From Blepharisma stoltei (taxonomy: Eukaryota > Ciliophora > Heterotrichea > Heterotrichida > Blepharismidae): DNA of 64,000 bases. The DNA lies in assembly GCA_914767885.1 (NCBI GenBank), contig CAJZBQ010000015.1:372001-436000 (forward strand). The letters run 5' to 3'. The notes beneath the pieces were generated by a model. That model saw nothing but the letters and a program-made list of their open reading frames with translations. It was not told the DNA's origin and searched no databases. Position numbers and translations under genes: made by a program. Positions 1 through 11,191 of the stretch are shown piece after piece (positions within the stretch are counted from its first letter, which is position 1; every line of letters starts with the position of its first letter).

Positions 1-815
1 TCCCATAACAAACAATAAACTTGGATCCCATCCATCTTTTAAAGCTAAGAATCCTAAAATTTTTGTCCTTCTGCACATCCCAGCTAAAACTAGCCCCGAC
101 CCAAAAACATTTCCAATTATAAATGAAAAAACAGGCTCGAATTTATTTTTGATAGGTCTTGAAGATATTGAATATCCTTATTTATAATGAATATCTGTAT
201 TATCCATGAAAATTTAATTAGGAAAATCTGATTAAAAATAGTATAAATAAAGACTGCAAAAAAATAAACCCCATATAAGGTAATAAAGATAAGTTGGGAG
301 ACTTTTACTATAATTTCAAACATTTTTGGCTCTAAAATAAATTCTTCTCTTTGAAAGGGTTTATTCTGCTTTAAGGTTGCGGTGACAACGCCAAAAAACA
401 TGAAAATTAAAGTAGCGATTATCGAACGAGGTGAAAGCCTTGGAATTCCACAAACTGCATGGCCACTTGTACAGCCATTTCCCCATTGTGTCCCTATTCC
501 TACTAATAGAGAGCCTATAATCCATTCATTCATTGTAATTCCTAATTCTGCTTCTTTTCCGTCAAAAATTTTAATATTTCATATAGCATCGCCAACAAAA
601 TTCTTGAAAAATAATACTGCGCTTACTAAACCTAGAAGAAAACTAATTTTCCAAAATAGCCCTTCCCTTGTATTTAATTTTACGACTGTAAAGACCATTC
701 CGCTTATTCCTGTGACCCTACCCATAAAAAGAAGATTTAGAATAGTTGCAAGAGATATTAAGGACCCGCCAAGCAGAGCAAGTATCACTGCATCTGTATT
801 CCAATCGATTAACAT
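1..815 (-). CDS. YeeE/YedE-family transporter, partial
   Basis: Integral membrane protein of the YeeE/YedE family, whose members move thiosulfate or other sulfur compounds. It starts at ATG 815 and reads left with TGA as Trp at 579-581. The family signature [19 protein letters not shown] is present at about 420-490. The second half, GSGLVLAGM followed by [13 protein letters not shown], lies at 1-105 and runs off the left edge. The first frame stops at TAA 117-119, and the GSGLVLAGM half is in another frame, so an intron or a small germline insert must lie at about 120-250; I could not place its ends. Substrate is inferred from the family only. Confidence 0.85.
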
Positions 816-1159
816 TTTTATACAATTGAAATGGAGGTGCTCTGGTATGGTCAGTTTCCTTACTTTGGGCTCAGTGAAGGGAAACTTCGGTTTTTCTGAG
901 AGCTTTGTCTATGGAGACGTCAGTTCACTGGCACTGGATTACAGGAGAGAGTGTTCTTTGAAACGGGAGGCGAGTAGAAGTTCTAATGGTGGTGTAACTG
1001 CTGATCCGTTGCTCAGAGTGGAAGTCGTATCTCACATAAAAGGCTTAGAAAACAGAAGACGAGTTATTTATGGGTTATCTTACTAACTAACTAACTAACA
1101 TATTTATTAATCAGTAATAAAATTTGCGGCATTATTTTAATATGAAAATCCTTTTTGAT
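816..1159. other. intergenic, no gene seen
   Basis: Somewhat higher GC than its surroundings, without a supportable reading frame. It ends in a short TAAC tandem repeat at about 1083-1099. An overlapping plus-strand frame from 382 is a shadow of the transporter gene. Confidence 0.4.
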
Positions 1160-1420
1160 CTAAAAATGCAATTTTTTTCTTATTATTCCTATGCAGATAT
1201 TCAAAATTATTAAATCTAAGATTATGATTAAGAAGACGGGCATATGAAAGATCATACTTATTAGAGAATCTGCAAGCCTAGAATTTTTGTTAGAATCTTG
1301 CTTTTTATTGTAGACTTCATATTTTTTTAAAGCAAAGTCAGAACAAATTTGACCGATTATAATGAATAGAAGCTCTAAACCTCCCTGTCGAAGAAGAACT
1401 AAATTTGCCATAGCAGGCAT
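1160..1420 (-). CDS. hypothetical small membrane protein
   Basis: An 86-residue frame with two hydrophobic stretches (about residues 14-26 and 58-78) around a Lys/Asn-rich middle. I do not recognise it. It has no TGA codons and no visible homologue in the window. It may be a chance frame in AT-rich DNA. Confidence 0.25.
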   Translation of the reverse strand: MPAMANLVLLRQGGLELLFIIIGQICSDFALKKYEVYNKKQDSNKNSRLADSLISMIFHMPVFLIIILDLIILNICIGIIRKKLHF

Positions 1421-2332
1421 AAAAGTAAATTATTTTGTTACGCAATTTTATGTTATTGCACATTCTTAATCAATTTTTTTCTCATCAGCCGTTTTATCAA
1501 GATGTTAAAATTATAATTTATCAATAATTTTCGATAAATTTGAAAGCCCAGCAGTGTCCTTTGGGCTATTCAGTCAATTTCCTAGCGCGATATCGGGAGT
1601 TGCACCCTGACTACGAGTTCCATTTGGTTGAAAATTCGTTTTTCGATTTTTCTGGAAGCGCAACCCAAAATAGATGTGCGGGACTGAGATCCATTCCTCT
1701 GTGCTCCATCTAGTGTGGAGCCCATTTCTGTAGGAGCATGGCCTGTAGGTAGACAGCAGACAGTCATGAAGCAAGGCGGAGAGAAATAACTTTTTGAGAT
1801 CTCAGGAAGCTTATTATATAATTTTAATTAGCATTAATTTTTGATATTTATCCTTCAATAAATAGCAAATTCAATATAATATATAAATATACTATTTATA
1901 ATTTTGTACCAAAACCTCCCCATAGGAAGCATTTTTGCTCGTTATTGGTGAAGCTAATAAGTAGTAGACCACCTATAATTTAGAGCTAAATCCAAGTCAT
2001 CCCCAACTTCTTTTCCATCAAATTTTTTTGGCTCTTTTTTATTTCATGTAAAAATTGTAAAAAGAATCTTTTCCCATTATTTTAAGAATTATAAATATGA
2101 TTATTTTAATTATGGAAAGTTAAATGAAATACTGTACAGTAATGCTATTTGAGTGCATTAAAAGAGTGGAGATAAATGCCTTTTATCAATGAGATAATGA
2201 CATAAGTTGAAGGGGAGTTATTTAAAACAAAGTTTTTAATCTTTGTATACAAAATTAAAGATTGTAAGAGATTTTAGTAATCAATAATATGAAATGCTTT
2301 AAGAGCTTAACAATATACCGTGAGAACGGTTT
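1421..2332. other. intergenic
   Basis: 1540-1800 is a relatively GC-rich stretch with short overlapping minus frames (1574-1774) that do not look like protein. The rest is AT-rich. No gene, RNA or clear repeat recognised. Confidence 0.4.
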
Positions 2333-2512
2333 TAGATCGACCTGAGAACTCCTTCTCCCTCCCCCATCCCTTGACGGTTTCAGCTTTATTGAAATCTACA
2401 AATTGAATTTGACTTGGCAAATCCTTAGTGAGGACTTGCCATTTTGAATTAACATTTTCGTTCAAGCTGAAACTGCCAGGGGGTGGAGGGGAGGGGGGAG
2501 TTTCAGGTCGAG
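2333..2512. mobile_element. 180-bp TA-bounded palindromic element
   Basis: The left arm after TA 2333-2334 begins GATCGACCTGAGAACTCC. The reverse complement of the right arm, ending before TA 2513-2514, begins CTCGACCTGAAACTCC. The arms pair imperfectly for about 60 bp, through a C-rich/G-rich block and a GTTTCAGCTT motif. A second small hairpin (TGGCAAATCC against GGACTTGCCA) sits at the centre. It has no coding capacity. It looks like a miniature inverted-repeat element or an IES between genes. Confidence 0.7.
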
Positions 2513-2604
2513 TAATACCTGCTCTGAAGGTATATATCTTGCTAATGCGATATTAGGATTTTATTATGAATTATTTTAAGCCGTTTATAATCACCTAATT
2601 ATCG

Positions 2605-3691
2605 TTATATAATTTTTTTTGCATTTTTGGTATAAAATCCAGCAGGAGCAAGTCTATCTGAGCTTTGTGATATGATTTCGTCATCAATGTCTTCTTTGTC
2701 TTCATAATGAATAACAAGCATCGGGTATTCATCTCCATAGTCAATTTTCATTTTTACTTCCCCTGAGCATCATTCTCCAGCTTCATTTAAGACATCGACC
2801 TTCATTCCAGGCTTCGCTTTTTTTAATTTGCTTAAATTTTTCCAGTTTTTTAATTCAATTTCTCTTTTATATCAATTTTCCAATTCTTCTGGGTCCAGAT
2901 TTGCTTTTGTCGCTTGGTCGAACTGGAAGCATGGGTAAAGTGAGCTTTTAGTGATTTCTTTTCTACACACAGGGCAATCCTAGTTTTTACTTGTAAAATA
3001 ATATTTGTTTTTATGATAATTCTTTTATAAAAATTTTTCTATTTTCTGAAAAATATTTTTTGAAAGGAGGAGTAAGTAAAAATTATCTACTAGTTATTTA
3101 GATTTTAGCGTGCTTCCATCTTCAGCAAGATGAGAAATCCACACTTTAAACTCTCAAGTGGTATGATCAGTAACTATCTTGTCTATTAAGAATTCGGCAA
3201 GATGGTAAAAGCGCTAAAAGGTCTTCACAGGTCGCACTTGGCCTTGCCCAAACCTGACTCCAGCGTGTGTTTTGCCTAAGGGTTATCCTACTCTGTGTTC
3301 AGGAAGTGAAACAATATGTCTCCTTATTTCGTGGGCCAATGAATTACCCTATGCGGCAATTTCATATTGGCATTTTGGATAAAGATTCACGTGGAAACTA
3401 AGCCCTATTATAATAAAATTTCACGAAGGAGGAAAGATTATCTAAGACAATAACTTCCGTAAGCAGCCATTTTATTATTATGCAAGTAAAAATTACAGAT
3501 TTGTACAAGAGATGATTTAGGATGCAAAACTCGCAAAAAGTATGACCACAAGATGTAAGTGAAGCTGAAACAATACTTTCATGGCATATTGGGCACTCCG
3601 AAAGGGTTTTGATTTTCTTTGTTGGAGGCTGAACTTCAGACTTGCCTCGTGATCTTTTGCAGCAAAAGAAAGATCCTAAATTCTTCAGCAT
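2605..3691 (-). CDS. RING-finger protein, split by a germline insert
   Basis: Probable E3 ubiquitin ligase. The first exon (ATG 3691 to about 3500) carries the first six RING ligands: CPIC, then CGHTFCEFC. The last two, CPVC, follow at about 2962-2979. The C-terminal part, down to TAA 2605-2607, uses TGA as Trp twice and holds a tudor/chromo-like stretch (WCSGEVKMKIDYGDEYPML, then VIHYEDKEDIDDE). The two halves are separated by about 510 bp of non-coding DNA. In the D-C-P-V-C frame a TAG sits just before the Asp codon at 2980-2982, so an intron end as well as an insert is probably there. Excision points were not resolved to the base. Confidence 0.8.
2981..3494. mobile_element. germline insert (IES) inside the RING gene
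   Basis: It separates ligand pairs 1-3 from pair 4 of one RING domain. The ends are inverted repeats of about 20 bp: left TAGTTTTTACTTGTAAAATA against the reverse complement of the right end, TAATTTTTACTTGCATAATA. The interior has no long frame. Candidate end dinucleotides are TA 2981 or 2988 and TA 3487 or 3494. Confidence 0.65.
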
Positions 3692-3809
3692 AAATTAATA
3701 TGGTTGTTATATAAATAGGGGGTTTGGGAGATTAATCCATTGCTATCAAGCTAGGACCAATTCACTTTCAAAAAGCAATAATTTATATAAAATTGAAAAA
3801 ATTAGAATA

Positions 3810-5070
3810 ATAATGATGGATTGTGAAAATGAAATTAAAATACCAAGGATAAGAATAGGTCAAAAGAATAGCAATTTGATCAATGTAACAGCAGAGATCT
3901 TTTTAATGTAAGAAAGAATTAAAACAGTAATTTGCAACTCATAGAATTTAATATAAAAGCACACAGCAACTTAAATATGTCCCACTAACTTTTAAGCTAA
4001 TCATGCTTGACTATGTGCAACTTTTAGATTCTAAACTTTTAATATGAAAATTCATATATCCAAGAGAGGCATTCAGCTTGCATACTTGATCTCGAAGCTA
4101 TATATATAAAAGAAAATAACCTGGCTTGAGGACTCTTCTCCAAAATCAGTTTCTATCAAGACTCAGTCTATTTTTTTGGATCAAACTTCTTCTTAGCGTC
4201 TTTAATTGCTATTCTTCATACAAGAAGCTTGATTTGAATTTAATGAAATGATGTGCATGGCCTAAAAGCTCTGAAATACTTTCTCGTTCTGAGACACCCT
4301 ATTTAAGAAAACATTTTGATTGCAGATATCCATATCTGGCAATTTAATACACTTACTCGCCCTCAGAGAAATGAAAATTATGATATATACAGTTAAATTA
4401 TAAGAAATCAACAATTGTTTTAAATCCTTATAACTTGTTTTTTAAACATATTAATAGTTGAATTAAAGGCTCATTATATTTAAATTTAAAGAATATGCTT
4501 AATTTAAATTTATTTTAATTTTTAAAAGCGACATTAACCTCTTTGTTAAAACAAAAAAATAATAGAGGAAAAAGCTATAGAATCCAATTCTTTGCTGGTA
4601 GACATTATTTTAAAATTTAGAAATGCTAAAACTTTAGCACCGTGCAAACATAAGAGTTTATGTTTTATAAAAGTCAGGGACATATCTTCTTTAAAGGAAG
4701 CTGAAATACCTTAAAAGCTACTTTTAACAGCGTAAATCTTTTAAAGCTCAATTAAGAAAGCATTTTCAAATTGGAAAGGGGACTGCTAGCAAGTTGGCAT
4801 TAGCATATTAGTATAAAGCATGAATTTTTAATTCTTAAGATAATATGCAATCTTATTATTGGAAATGAGTATGTATGGAAAAAAACCTTGGATTGTGCAT
4901 AATAATATTTAATCAGATGCGCAAGACATATAATAGCGAAAGTGTTTATTTAGTCTCATGCATTGAAAAAGATAATTCTCAAAAAAGCTATATTAATATT
5001 TTCGCTTTGATTTAGAGAAAAAAATCTAGAGAAAATTGAAGAAATGATTTTAGAACAATTTAAATTCTAA
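3810..5070 (+). pseudogene. decayed tandem copy of the kelch-like gene
   Basis: Collinear in sequence with the intact gene at 5255-6335. Shared stretches include the start (TAATGATGGATTGTGAAAAT), GAAAATTCATAT with TTCAGCTTGCATA (about 4050-4085), the TTTTTTTGGATC block (about 4170) and GAGTTTATGTTTTATAAA (about 4650). Its end matches the intact C-terminus at about 4980-5060. All frames are broken by TAA/TAG and indels. It lacks the palindromic insert of its neighbour, which shows where that insert lies. Confidence 0.7.
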
Positions 5071-5254
5071 ATCTTAATCCATTAATGCTACGATAAGGCT
5101 AGTATCCAAAGTTTAAGGCTAGTATCAAATTATAAATATTATTTAATTCAATTTATATTTAATTATCTAATTCCGGGCTATCAATCTGCTTAAATTCGAC
5201 TTTCATATTTAAAGAAATAAATGATAAAAATTGTAAGATTTAGAAATAATAGTA

Positions 5255-6335
5255 ATGGATTTTGGAAATAACACTCTGAGCATAAAACTATACCAAAAAA
5301 ATTTAGAGCCCCAGTGTTGTTGCAGTAAAACTCTTTTCACGATAAGGAAGCTCTGAAATGGCAGTTTAGAACTAATGGAGTTGGATACGGAAACAAGCCA
5401 ACTTAAATATACACCTACTAATTTTAAAATAGACCCACTTAGATTGTATGACTCTTTGCCGATTTTAAACTCAAAGCTACTGATATATGAAAATTCATAT
5501 CGCCAAGGAAGTATAGAAATTGCCCGAGGATCGGCTCCACACGAGAACCATTTTCCACGTGTGGAGCCATTTTTCCATACGTGAGAATCCTGACTTCCAC
5601 GTGTGAAAAAATCGCTCCACACGTGGAAAATGGTTCCCGTGTGGAGCCGATTTTCCGCATTTCCAGAGAATGGCGCAAATAGCGGCATTCTCTGGTAATT
5701 AGTATAGCTCAGCTTGCATATTTAATCTTCAGAGTTATGCTATAGAAAATAAAATCAATTGGATCGAAGGTTTTACTCAAAAACCAGCTTTCTATGAAGG
5801 CTGACTTTATTTTTTTGGTTCGAAATTTTCATTTGTTAATAATTGCTATTTACCTTTTTACAAAAAGTTGGATTTGAATTTGATGAAATGAAGTGTTTTA
5901 CTAGAAAATCCTGCTCAACACTCCCAATTTGACAGTATACAGTTTAATAATTCAATTTTAATTCTAGAAAAAAAAGATACCTGTATCTGGCAGTTTGATA
6001 TGTTTATTGAATCTTATTCTCTTCTCTTTAAGACTACTGTAATTAGAAGTGTTTTTGGTAATACTTTGGCAACTGGCAATATGCGAGTTTATGTTTTTGA
6101 AGGTCAAGGTAGTATATATGAAAGCGATATTGGAAATCAATATACATTAAAAATTATTGGAGTGTGTAAAATAGATATATTTGATTATGTTTACAAGACA
6201 AATGATGACCAAAATATTTTTTTGGCATCAGTTATAAATATAGAAAAAGATGTATGGCTATATTCGTATTTTCGCTTTAATTTGGAGAATAAAAGTATAA
6301 CAAAGGTTAGAGAAGTTGAATTAGATGAATTTTAA
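5255..6335 (+). CDS. kelch-like beta-propeller protein, split by an insert
   Basis: With TGA as Trp and the 193-bp insert at 5512-5704 removed, this is one 295-residue frame from ATG 5255 to TAA 6333-6335. Repeated motifs of the type FYEGWLYFFGSKFSF ... LDLNLMKWS and KDTCIWQFD ... YVFEGQGSIYES suggest kelch-type propeller blades. There is no signal peptide or transmembrane segment. Function is unknown. The decayed copy directly upstream (3810-5070) confirms the frame across the insert, since it reads S-A-C-I at the same place without it. The kelch assignment is from pattern only. Confidence 0.65.
5512..5704. mobile_element. 193-bp palindromic TA-bounded insert (palindrome family)
   Basis: Lies between TA 5512 and TA 5705. 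Excision joins GGAAG to TAGCTCAGC and restores the kelch-like frame (193 = 64x3+1, the shift needed). The core is a long interrupted palindrome built on GGCTCCACACG and CCACGTGTGG. The right end has its own hairpin, CCAGAGAATG against CATTCTCTGG. The ends (TATAGAAATTGCC on the left, TTAGTATAGCTC on the right) match those of the element at 63642-63869. Confidence 0.8.
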
Positions 6336-6633
6336 TTAGAAAATTCATAAAACATATGTAATCTTAATCTATCTTTATATTATTAAAGAAAACCATTTTG
6401 ATTCTACAACAAGTAAAAATCAGAAGGTGAATTCGATAATTTTTGAATTTAAGAATAAATGCATAAATTCCGCGGATAAAGTTTTAAAATAAAGCGGGAT
6501 TGCAGGGGTGTGAAAGCCCAATAATCATGCACTTTTGATATTATTCATTTAATCAAAGAATATTTCCAAAAATTTTAAATAGTTTTTTCTGTACAATGCC
6601 CTTACTATCAAAAATTTTCGAAGAAATTTCCCC
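6336..6633. other. intergenic
   Basis: AT-rich region after the kelch-like gene. No gene, RNA or repeat recognised. Confidence 0.4.
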
Positions 6634-7026
6634 TAACTCCCCCCCCCCCCCTCCGTGAGCGAACGAAAAACCATTAGAAAAATCGCCATTTTTTGACCAA
6701 AAACCCACCCTCCGTGAGTGAACAAAAATTTTTTTAATAGAAAAAAATTTTAATGGAAAAAAATTTTGATATATAAGTGATAATTAGTATAATGAAATCT
6801 AGAGCTAATTCTGTTTAATTTTAAACAAAATTGCGTTTTTAAAATATAAATTTTGCAAATTAAATTAATATTTGCTTCCCAATTTTTGCAAATTAGGATT
6901 TTTTTAAATTTCGAAAAAAAATATTTTTTATAAAATTTATATATAAAAATTTTTTAAAAAAAAAAAATTAACCCCCCTCCGTGAGCGAACAAAATTTTTT
7001 GTTCGCTCACGGAGGGGGGGGGGGAG
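6634..7026. mobile_element. TNA element, subfamily A (393 bp)
   Basis: Flanked by TAA on both sides (6634-6636 and 7027-7029). Ends are CTCCCCC...CTCCGTGAGCGAAC and its inverse. One end carries the terminal motif twice as an inverted pair around a short AT spacer. The interior is AT-rich and shared with the copies at 19162, 23600, 38966, 39842 and 62774, including CTAGAGCTAATTCTG. It lies between genes and is non-coding. Confidence 0.85.
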
Positions 7027-7029
7027 TAA

Positions 7030-7472
7030 GAAATGTCGCACCATCAAAAGCACACTATATTTGACACAATACCGGATCGCAGTGTCTTATTAATTTTAAT
7101 TCCTTTTTCAAGACTGTTTTAATTAGTCATAAATTTGAGCTCCAAAAGCCTAATTTAAAACCTGAGGCTCATTATAAGCAGCCAAAAGGCATTTTATTAG
7201 TTATGCATAGAGAGTTTTGCAAACTATTTTTTCTATATTTGGAGATCAGATGTTAAAGAATACCCATAAAATAAGTGCATTATATGAGAATTAATATTCA
7301 TGTTTTGTTAATTTATTTCTATAGTTTATGGGGTAGAACACTAAACTATTTAAATAAGCTTTATAAAATATTTATGTGTGCTTGAACCTCTATATTTAGA
7401 ATTTATTAATATTTATATTTAAAATAATATAAATACCCAAATTAATGCATTCAGCATATTTAATTAGAAAAT
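7030..7472. other. intergenic, probable 5' region of the coiled-coil gene
   Basis: AT-rich. No gene or repeat recognised. Confidence 0.4.
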
Positions 7473-8366
7473 ATGGATGAGATCAGCATATTTTCAAAAG
7501 CTCCGGCAAATTCAGCAAAAAGCTCAGATTTATCCCAAATAAATCATATGGTTGAACTATTTCAAAATTCTTTGCACCAACAAAAAGTGCATATCGCTTA
7601 TGAAGTTCGTGCAGTTCTTTTTGAAGAGCTCTCATCTTCATTCCAAAATAACTTCTCTTCAGCACTAGAAAATATAAATCAATCTAATAAAGCTTCTTTA
7701 ATGACTTTAGAAAGAAAAATCGACGAAAAACTTAAAAATCTTGAAGAAAGGCTTAGCAAGTTAGAATGCGAAAATTGATATATTAAACAATTTCAGACTA
7801 AAATAGAAGAAAATTTTGATAAGCAAGATCAGAAAGTCCAAGAATTATCTATGAATTGAAGCAGCATGATCCAGACAATGTGAAAAATAAATGAAGATAA
7901 TAAAAAATTAGAAGAAATGCAAGAGAAATTAAATGAAAACCTTATTGCTATTCACAGAGATTTGAGAACTTTAAAAGAAACAGTAAAAATGAAAAAAGAT
8001 AATACAGATGATATTAAAGAGATGCAAAAAGAAGTCTATACGCTAAAAGTGGAAGTGTTTAATAAATTTTTGATAGAAAACGAAAAAAATTATGAAAAAT
8101 TTATGAAAATTGGAACTGATTTTGATTCGATTAAAGCAAAAATAGGGACAATTGAAAGAAATAGCAGAGAAAGCGATAATTTATCAGATTCCTTAAAATC
8201 TTTAAAAGTAAGAGAAGAAAGCCAGCTAGTTTTAGTTCTGAAGGACCAATTTTCTGATGATATCAAAAAAATCAATGAAAATATGAGAAATTTAGAGTCG
8301 AAAGTGGATGATTTAGAAATTGCTGAGTATAAAAATGCAAAGATTCGGCAAAAAGTTGGAGTTTAA
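7473..8366 (+). CDS. coiled-coil protein
   Basis: A 297-residue protein with three in-frame TGA codons (at 7776, 7857 and 7881) read as Trp. Most of the chain, from about residue 70 on, is Lys/Glu-rich with heptad spacing (for example KASLMTLERKIDEKLKNLEE and KKINENMRNLESKVDDLE). No enzymatic motif, signal peptide or membrane segment. Likely a structural or cytoskeletal protein. Family not recognised. Confidence 0.75.
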
Positions 8367-8489
8367 TATATTAATTGAATAAATATCAAAAATACTGCAT
8401 TTGCTATTTGAAATTCTAACAGTTAAGATAATAATATTTTATAATTTTGAGCTTATCACTACAAAATTATTATTATATAAATATATAAT

Positions 8490-10523
8490 TTAATCCTTAG
8501 TCTTCAATATCACTCTTTCAAGATTCAATACAGGTATTTCTACAAGTAAGCTTAATATAAAATTTAATAAAAATGCTAAAACTGTGATAACAATAGCATC
8601 TATAAAAAAATTCAGCTGACCCAAGTAATAAGAATTCCCTTGAGAAAAAAATATGATTCTTCCAATAATCATGTGACATAGAAATACGCCAAATGCTAAC
8701 TTGCCTAATGGAGCTCAGAAATTGGAGCTTAATATAGAGGATACTGCCTTATTATGTCCCAGAAGGATTGGCAGCATGACTAAAGTTAAGGATAAGCCCC
8801 ATGCTATTCTATTGGTACTTAAATATAGCGAATTTTGAACTCGGCTTCATTTTTCCATATCTTGAAAGGCATCATATTGTATCCAGATATAAAAATTCAT
8901 TAGAAATGCTCCGAAAAAATAAAGGATATATCTAATTCATTTATTTTTTTTTATTTTAAAAGAAATTCTATACGCTCAATAATCAAAGCTGCCATCAGTA
9001 TCATTTTTTGAGGTATAGTAAATAAATCCAGTTATCATTCCAATAGCATATGGAGCTATTCTGCAATAAGGCTTATAATATAAATCTTCCATATATCTCT
9101 TATTTTGATCAGAAAAAAGCACTGTGTTAAAATTTTCATCAAAAGCAATAGCAAACGATGCTATAAAGCTCATTACTGTTAAAAAAATATTTATTACTCA
9201 GCCAAAAATTCTGCTTATCTTTGTATAAAGGTAAATAATTGGTAGAGAAATAAGGAAAAATTGCATATCGTTAGCAATATATCACTCCCCCACTAAGCAG
9301 TCCATACTGCCGTGAGTGGGCATATAAAAATTATTGATAAAAATAATAACTGTCCAAAACCAATCTTTACAGTCCCTATGCAAGATTTCTTCAGCATTGT
9401 ATCATTTAGGTCCATCCCCTATATATTGGCTAAATGTCCATCCTATGCAAATAATAAAAATATAAAACGGGAAGATCCTAATATATCGATGCATAAAAAT
9501 CATAAACCAGTTCACTTTTGGCTTAGAAATCAAGTAATTAATCATTACATACGACTGCAAAAATCCAGCTATTCAAAAAAAGGTATCTACAGCATATGGC
9601 GCTGAAAATAATAGTGTATAAACAGTTTTTTTAAAATAAACTTGGACTCTATCAATATTAATATCAACGCTATCATATAGCCTATATAACTCTGTATGCC
9701 CAAGAATAATTCATAATATAGAAAACACTCTTAAAGCATTAAAAGTATCCAAAACGCTTTTCTTTTCTTTAGTTTTTACAGATAGCAGCTTAGGTATATT
9801 TGAATATCATGAGAAGCATAGTAAAATTTCCATTGCTTTTGTGTTATTAAATTCGCTTTCTTTATGGATAAACGAAGAAAATGAGATTCTTTCAGGGTCA
9901 TATTTTAATATAGAGTTTTCTGATATAATAGTTGAGGCTAAGTCTTGTTTTTTTACGTGCAAAATCCTGTAGATTTCTATAGAAGTAGCTGAAATGCATG
10001 CAGCTAATAATAGAATTACAAAAATTAGCATCAATGATGAGCCTGCAGTAAAATCTGAAAGAGTTTTAACTGAATTTTCAGGGAAATGGATAGATAAGTT
10101 TATTTCAAATCCCTGATCAGCCAAAATTCTTTTATGAGTCGATTCACTGTGAGGAAAATATTGAGAAATGTAAGGCAGCAGCTCAGCTGATGTAGTGTTT
10201 TTAGGAATTTCATTGATGATTTCTCAGTAATCATCAATTGTGCATTCTTCAGGAAAACAAAAACCAAAAACTAATGCTGGAATCTGGCTTAATTGAAAAA
10301 TCACATAATTTGCCCCTTCTAAGTCTGTGCACTCATAGTATAGTCCGAGATCATTTAAACCTTTCCCTGAATAAGCAACCATTTGAGAATACTTATCATC
10401 GCTTCCTGTATAACCTCCAGGAATTCCTTTGACCCATGATTTTAATTCAGATACACAAGTTGCATAATCACTCTGTGTAGGAGATGATAAAAACATCAAG
10501 AGAAAGAGGTGAGTTAATTTCAT
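8490..10523 (-). CDS. NRF-6-like acyltransferase-3 family membrane protein
   Basis: One 677-residue frame with several TGA codons as Trp. A signal peptide (MKLTHLFLLMFLSSPTQS) is followed by an extracellular Cys-containing domain like the NRF domain of nose-resistant-to-fluoxetine proteins (CVSELKSWVKGI, YSGKGLNDLGLYYECTDLEG, FGFCFPEECTIDDY). Then come about ten or more membrane segments of the acyltransferase-3 type, beginning LDTFNALRVFSILWIILGH, where the His is the family's conserved position. Members transfer acyl groups or act in lipid transport at membranes. The substrate cannot be read from sequence. No introns or inserts. Confidence 0.9.
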
Positions 10524-11191
10524 ATTTATGTTCCCAATAATAAAATTATTAAATTAAGATGCCAATTTTAAAATAGGATATTTTGAAAAATCAAAATATT
10601 TAGTGTTTTTATTGTTTAAAAATTAATAAAATTCCTGAAATTTATTTTATTGCCGATTAAAAATGAAAATTAAATGCTTATTATAGTAAAATAAAATATT
10701 AAATCAACTTTTATAGAATCAGCTATAGAAATGAGCACCAAAAAATGTTTAAATTTGCGTAAGATTAACTAACTTAGCTAATTCAAGTTGTTTAAATATA
10801 TAGTATCAATTTCGCTTTGCTTTCATAAGCCAAAACGATTTTAGAATGTGGAGATCTGACGACTTACGATATCTAAATGTAAAAACCATTAAATAATGAT
10901 ATCCATTTTCGCATTTTCTGATTAACTTTCGCTTCAAAGTCATATTTTCTTATCAGAAGTCAACTCTAACTAGCAGAAATTACTTGAAACCTCTTCTTAC
11001 TTTCATTAAAATCGAATTCATATTATAAAAATAAAAAATCGTTTCGTTTCTTATGAGCTCCTTATATATTCAGCTATCTAAAATTTTTTATCAATTTTCT
11101 TAACAATCTTTCTATGAATATACTATAAATTTTCTCTGAAATTTACAAAATATCCAAAAATCGATAAACTAATCAGTTAAAGTTTATAAAG
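10524..11191. other. intergenic between divergent genes
   Basis: AT-rich spacer between the acyltransferase (-) and amino-acid transporter (+) starts. It should hold both promoters. No distinct motif was recognised. Confidence 0.4.

Noticed and set aside
382-1086. 234-residue plus-strand frame
   Set aside because: Antisense shadow of the YeeE/YedE-like gene, which has a clear family signature on the minus strand.
1574-1774. Overlapping short minus frames in a GC-rich patch
   Set aside because: Two frames over the same bases, no ATG context or protein-like composition, no homologue visible.
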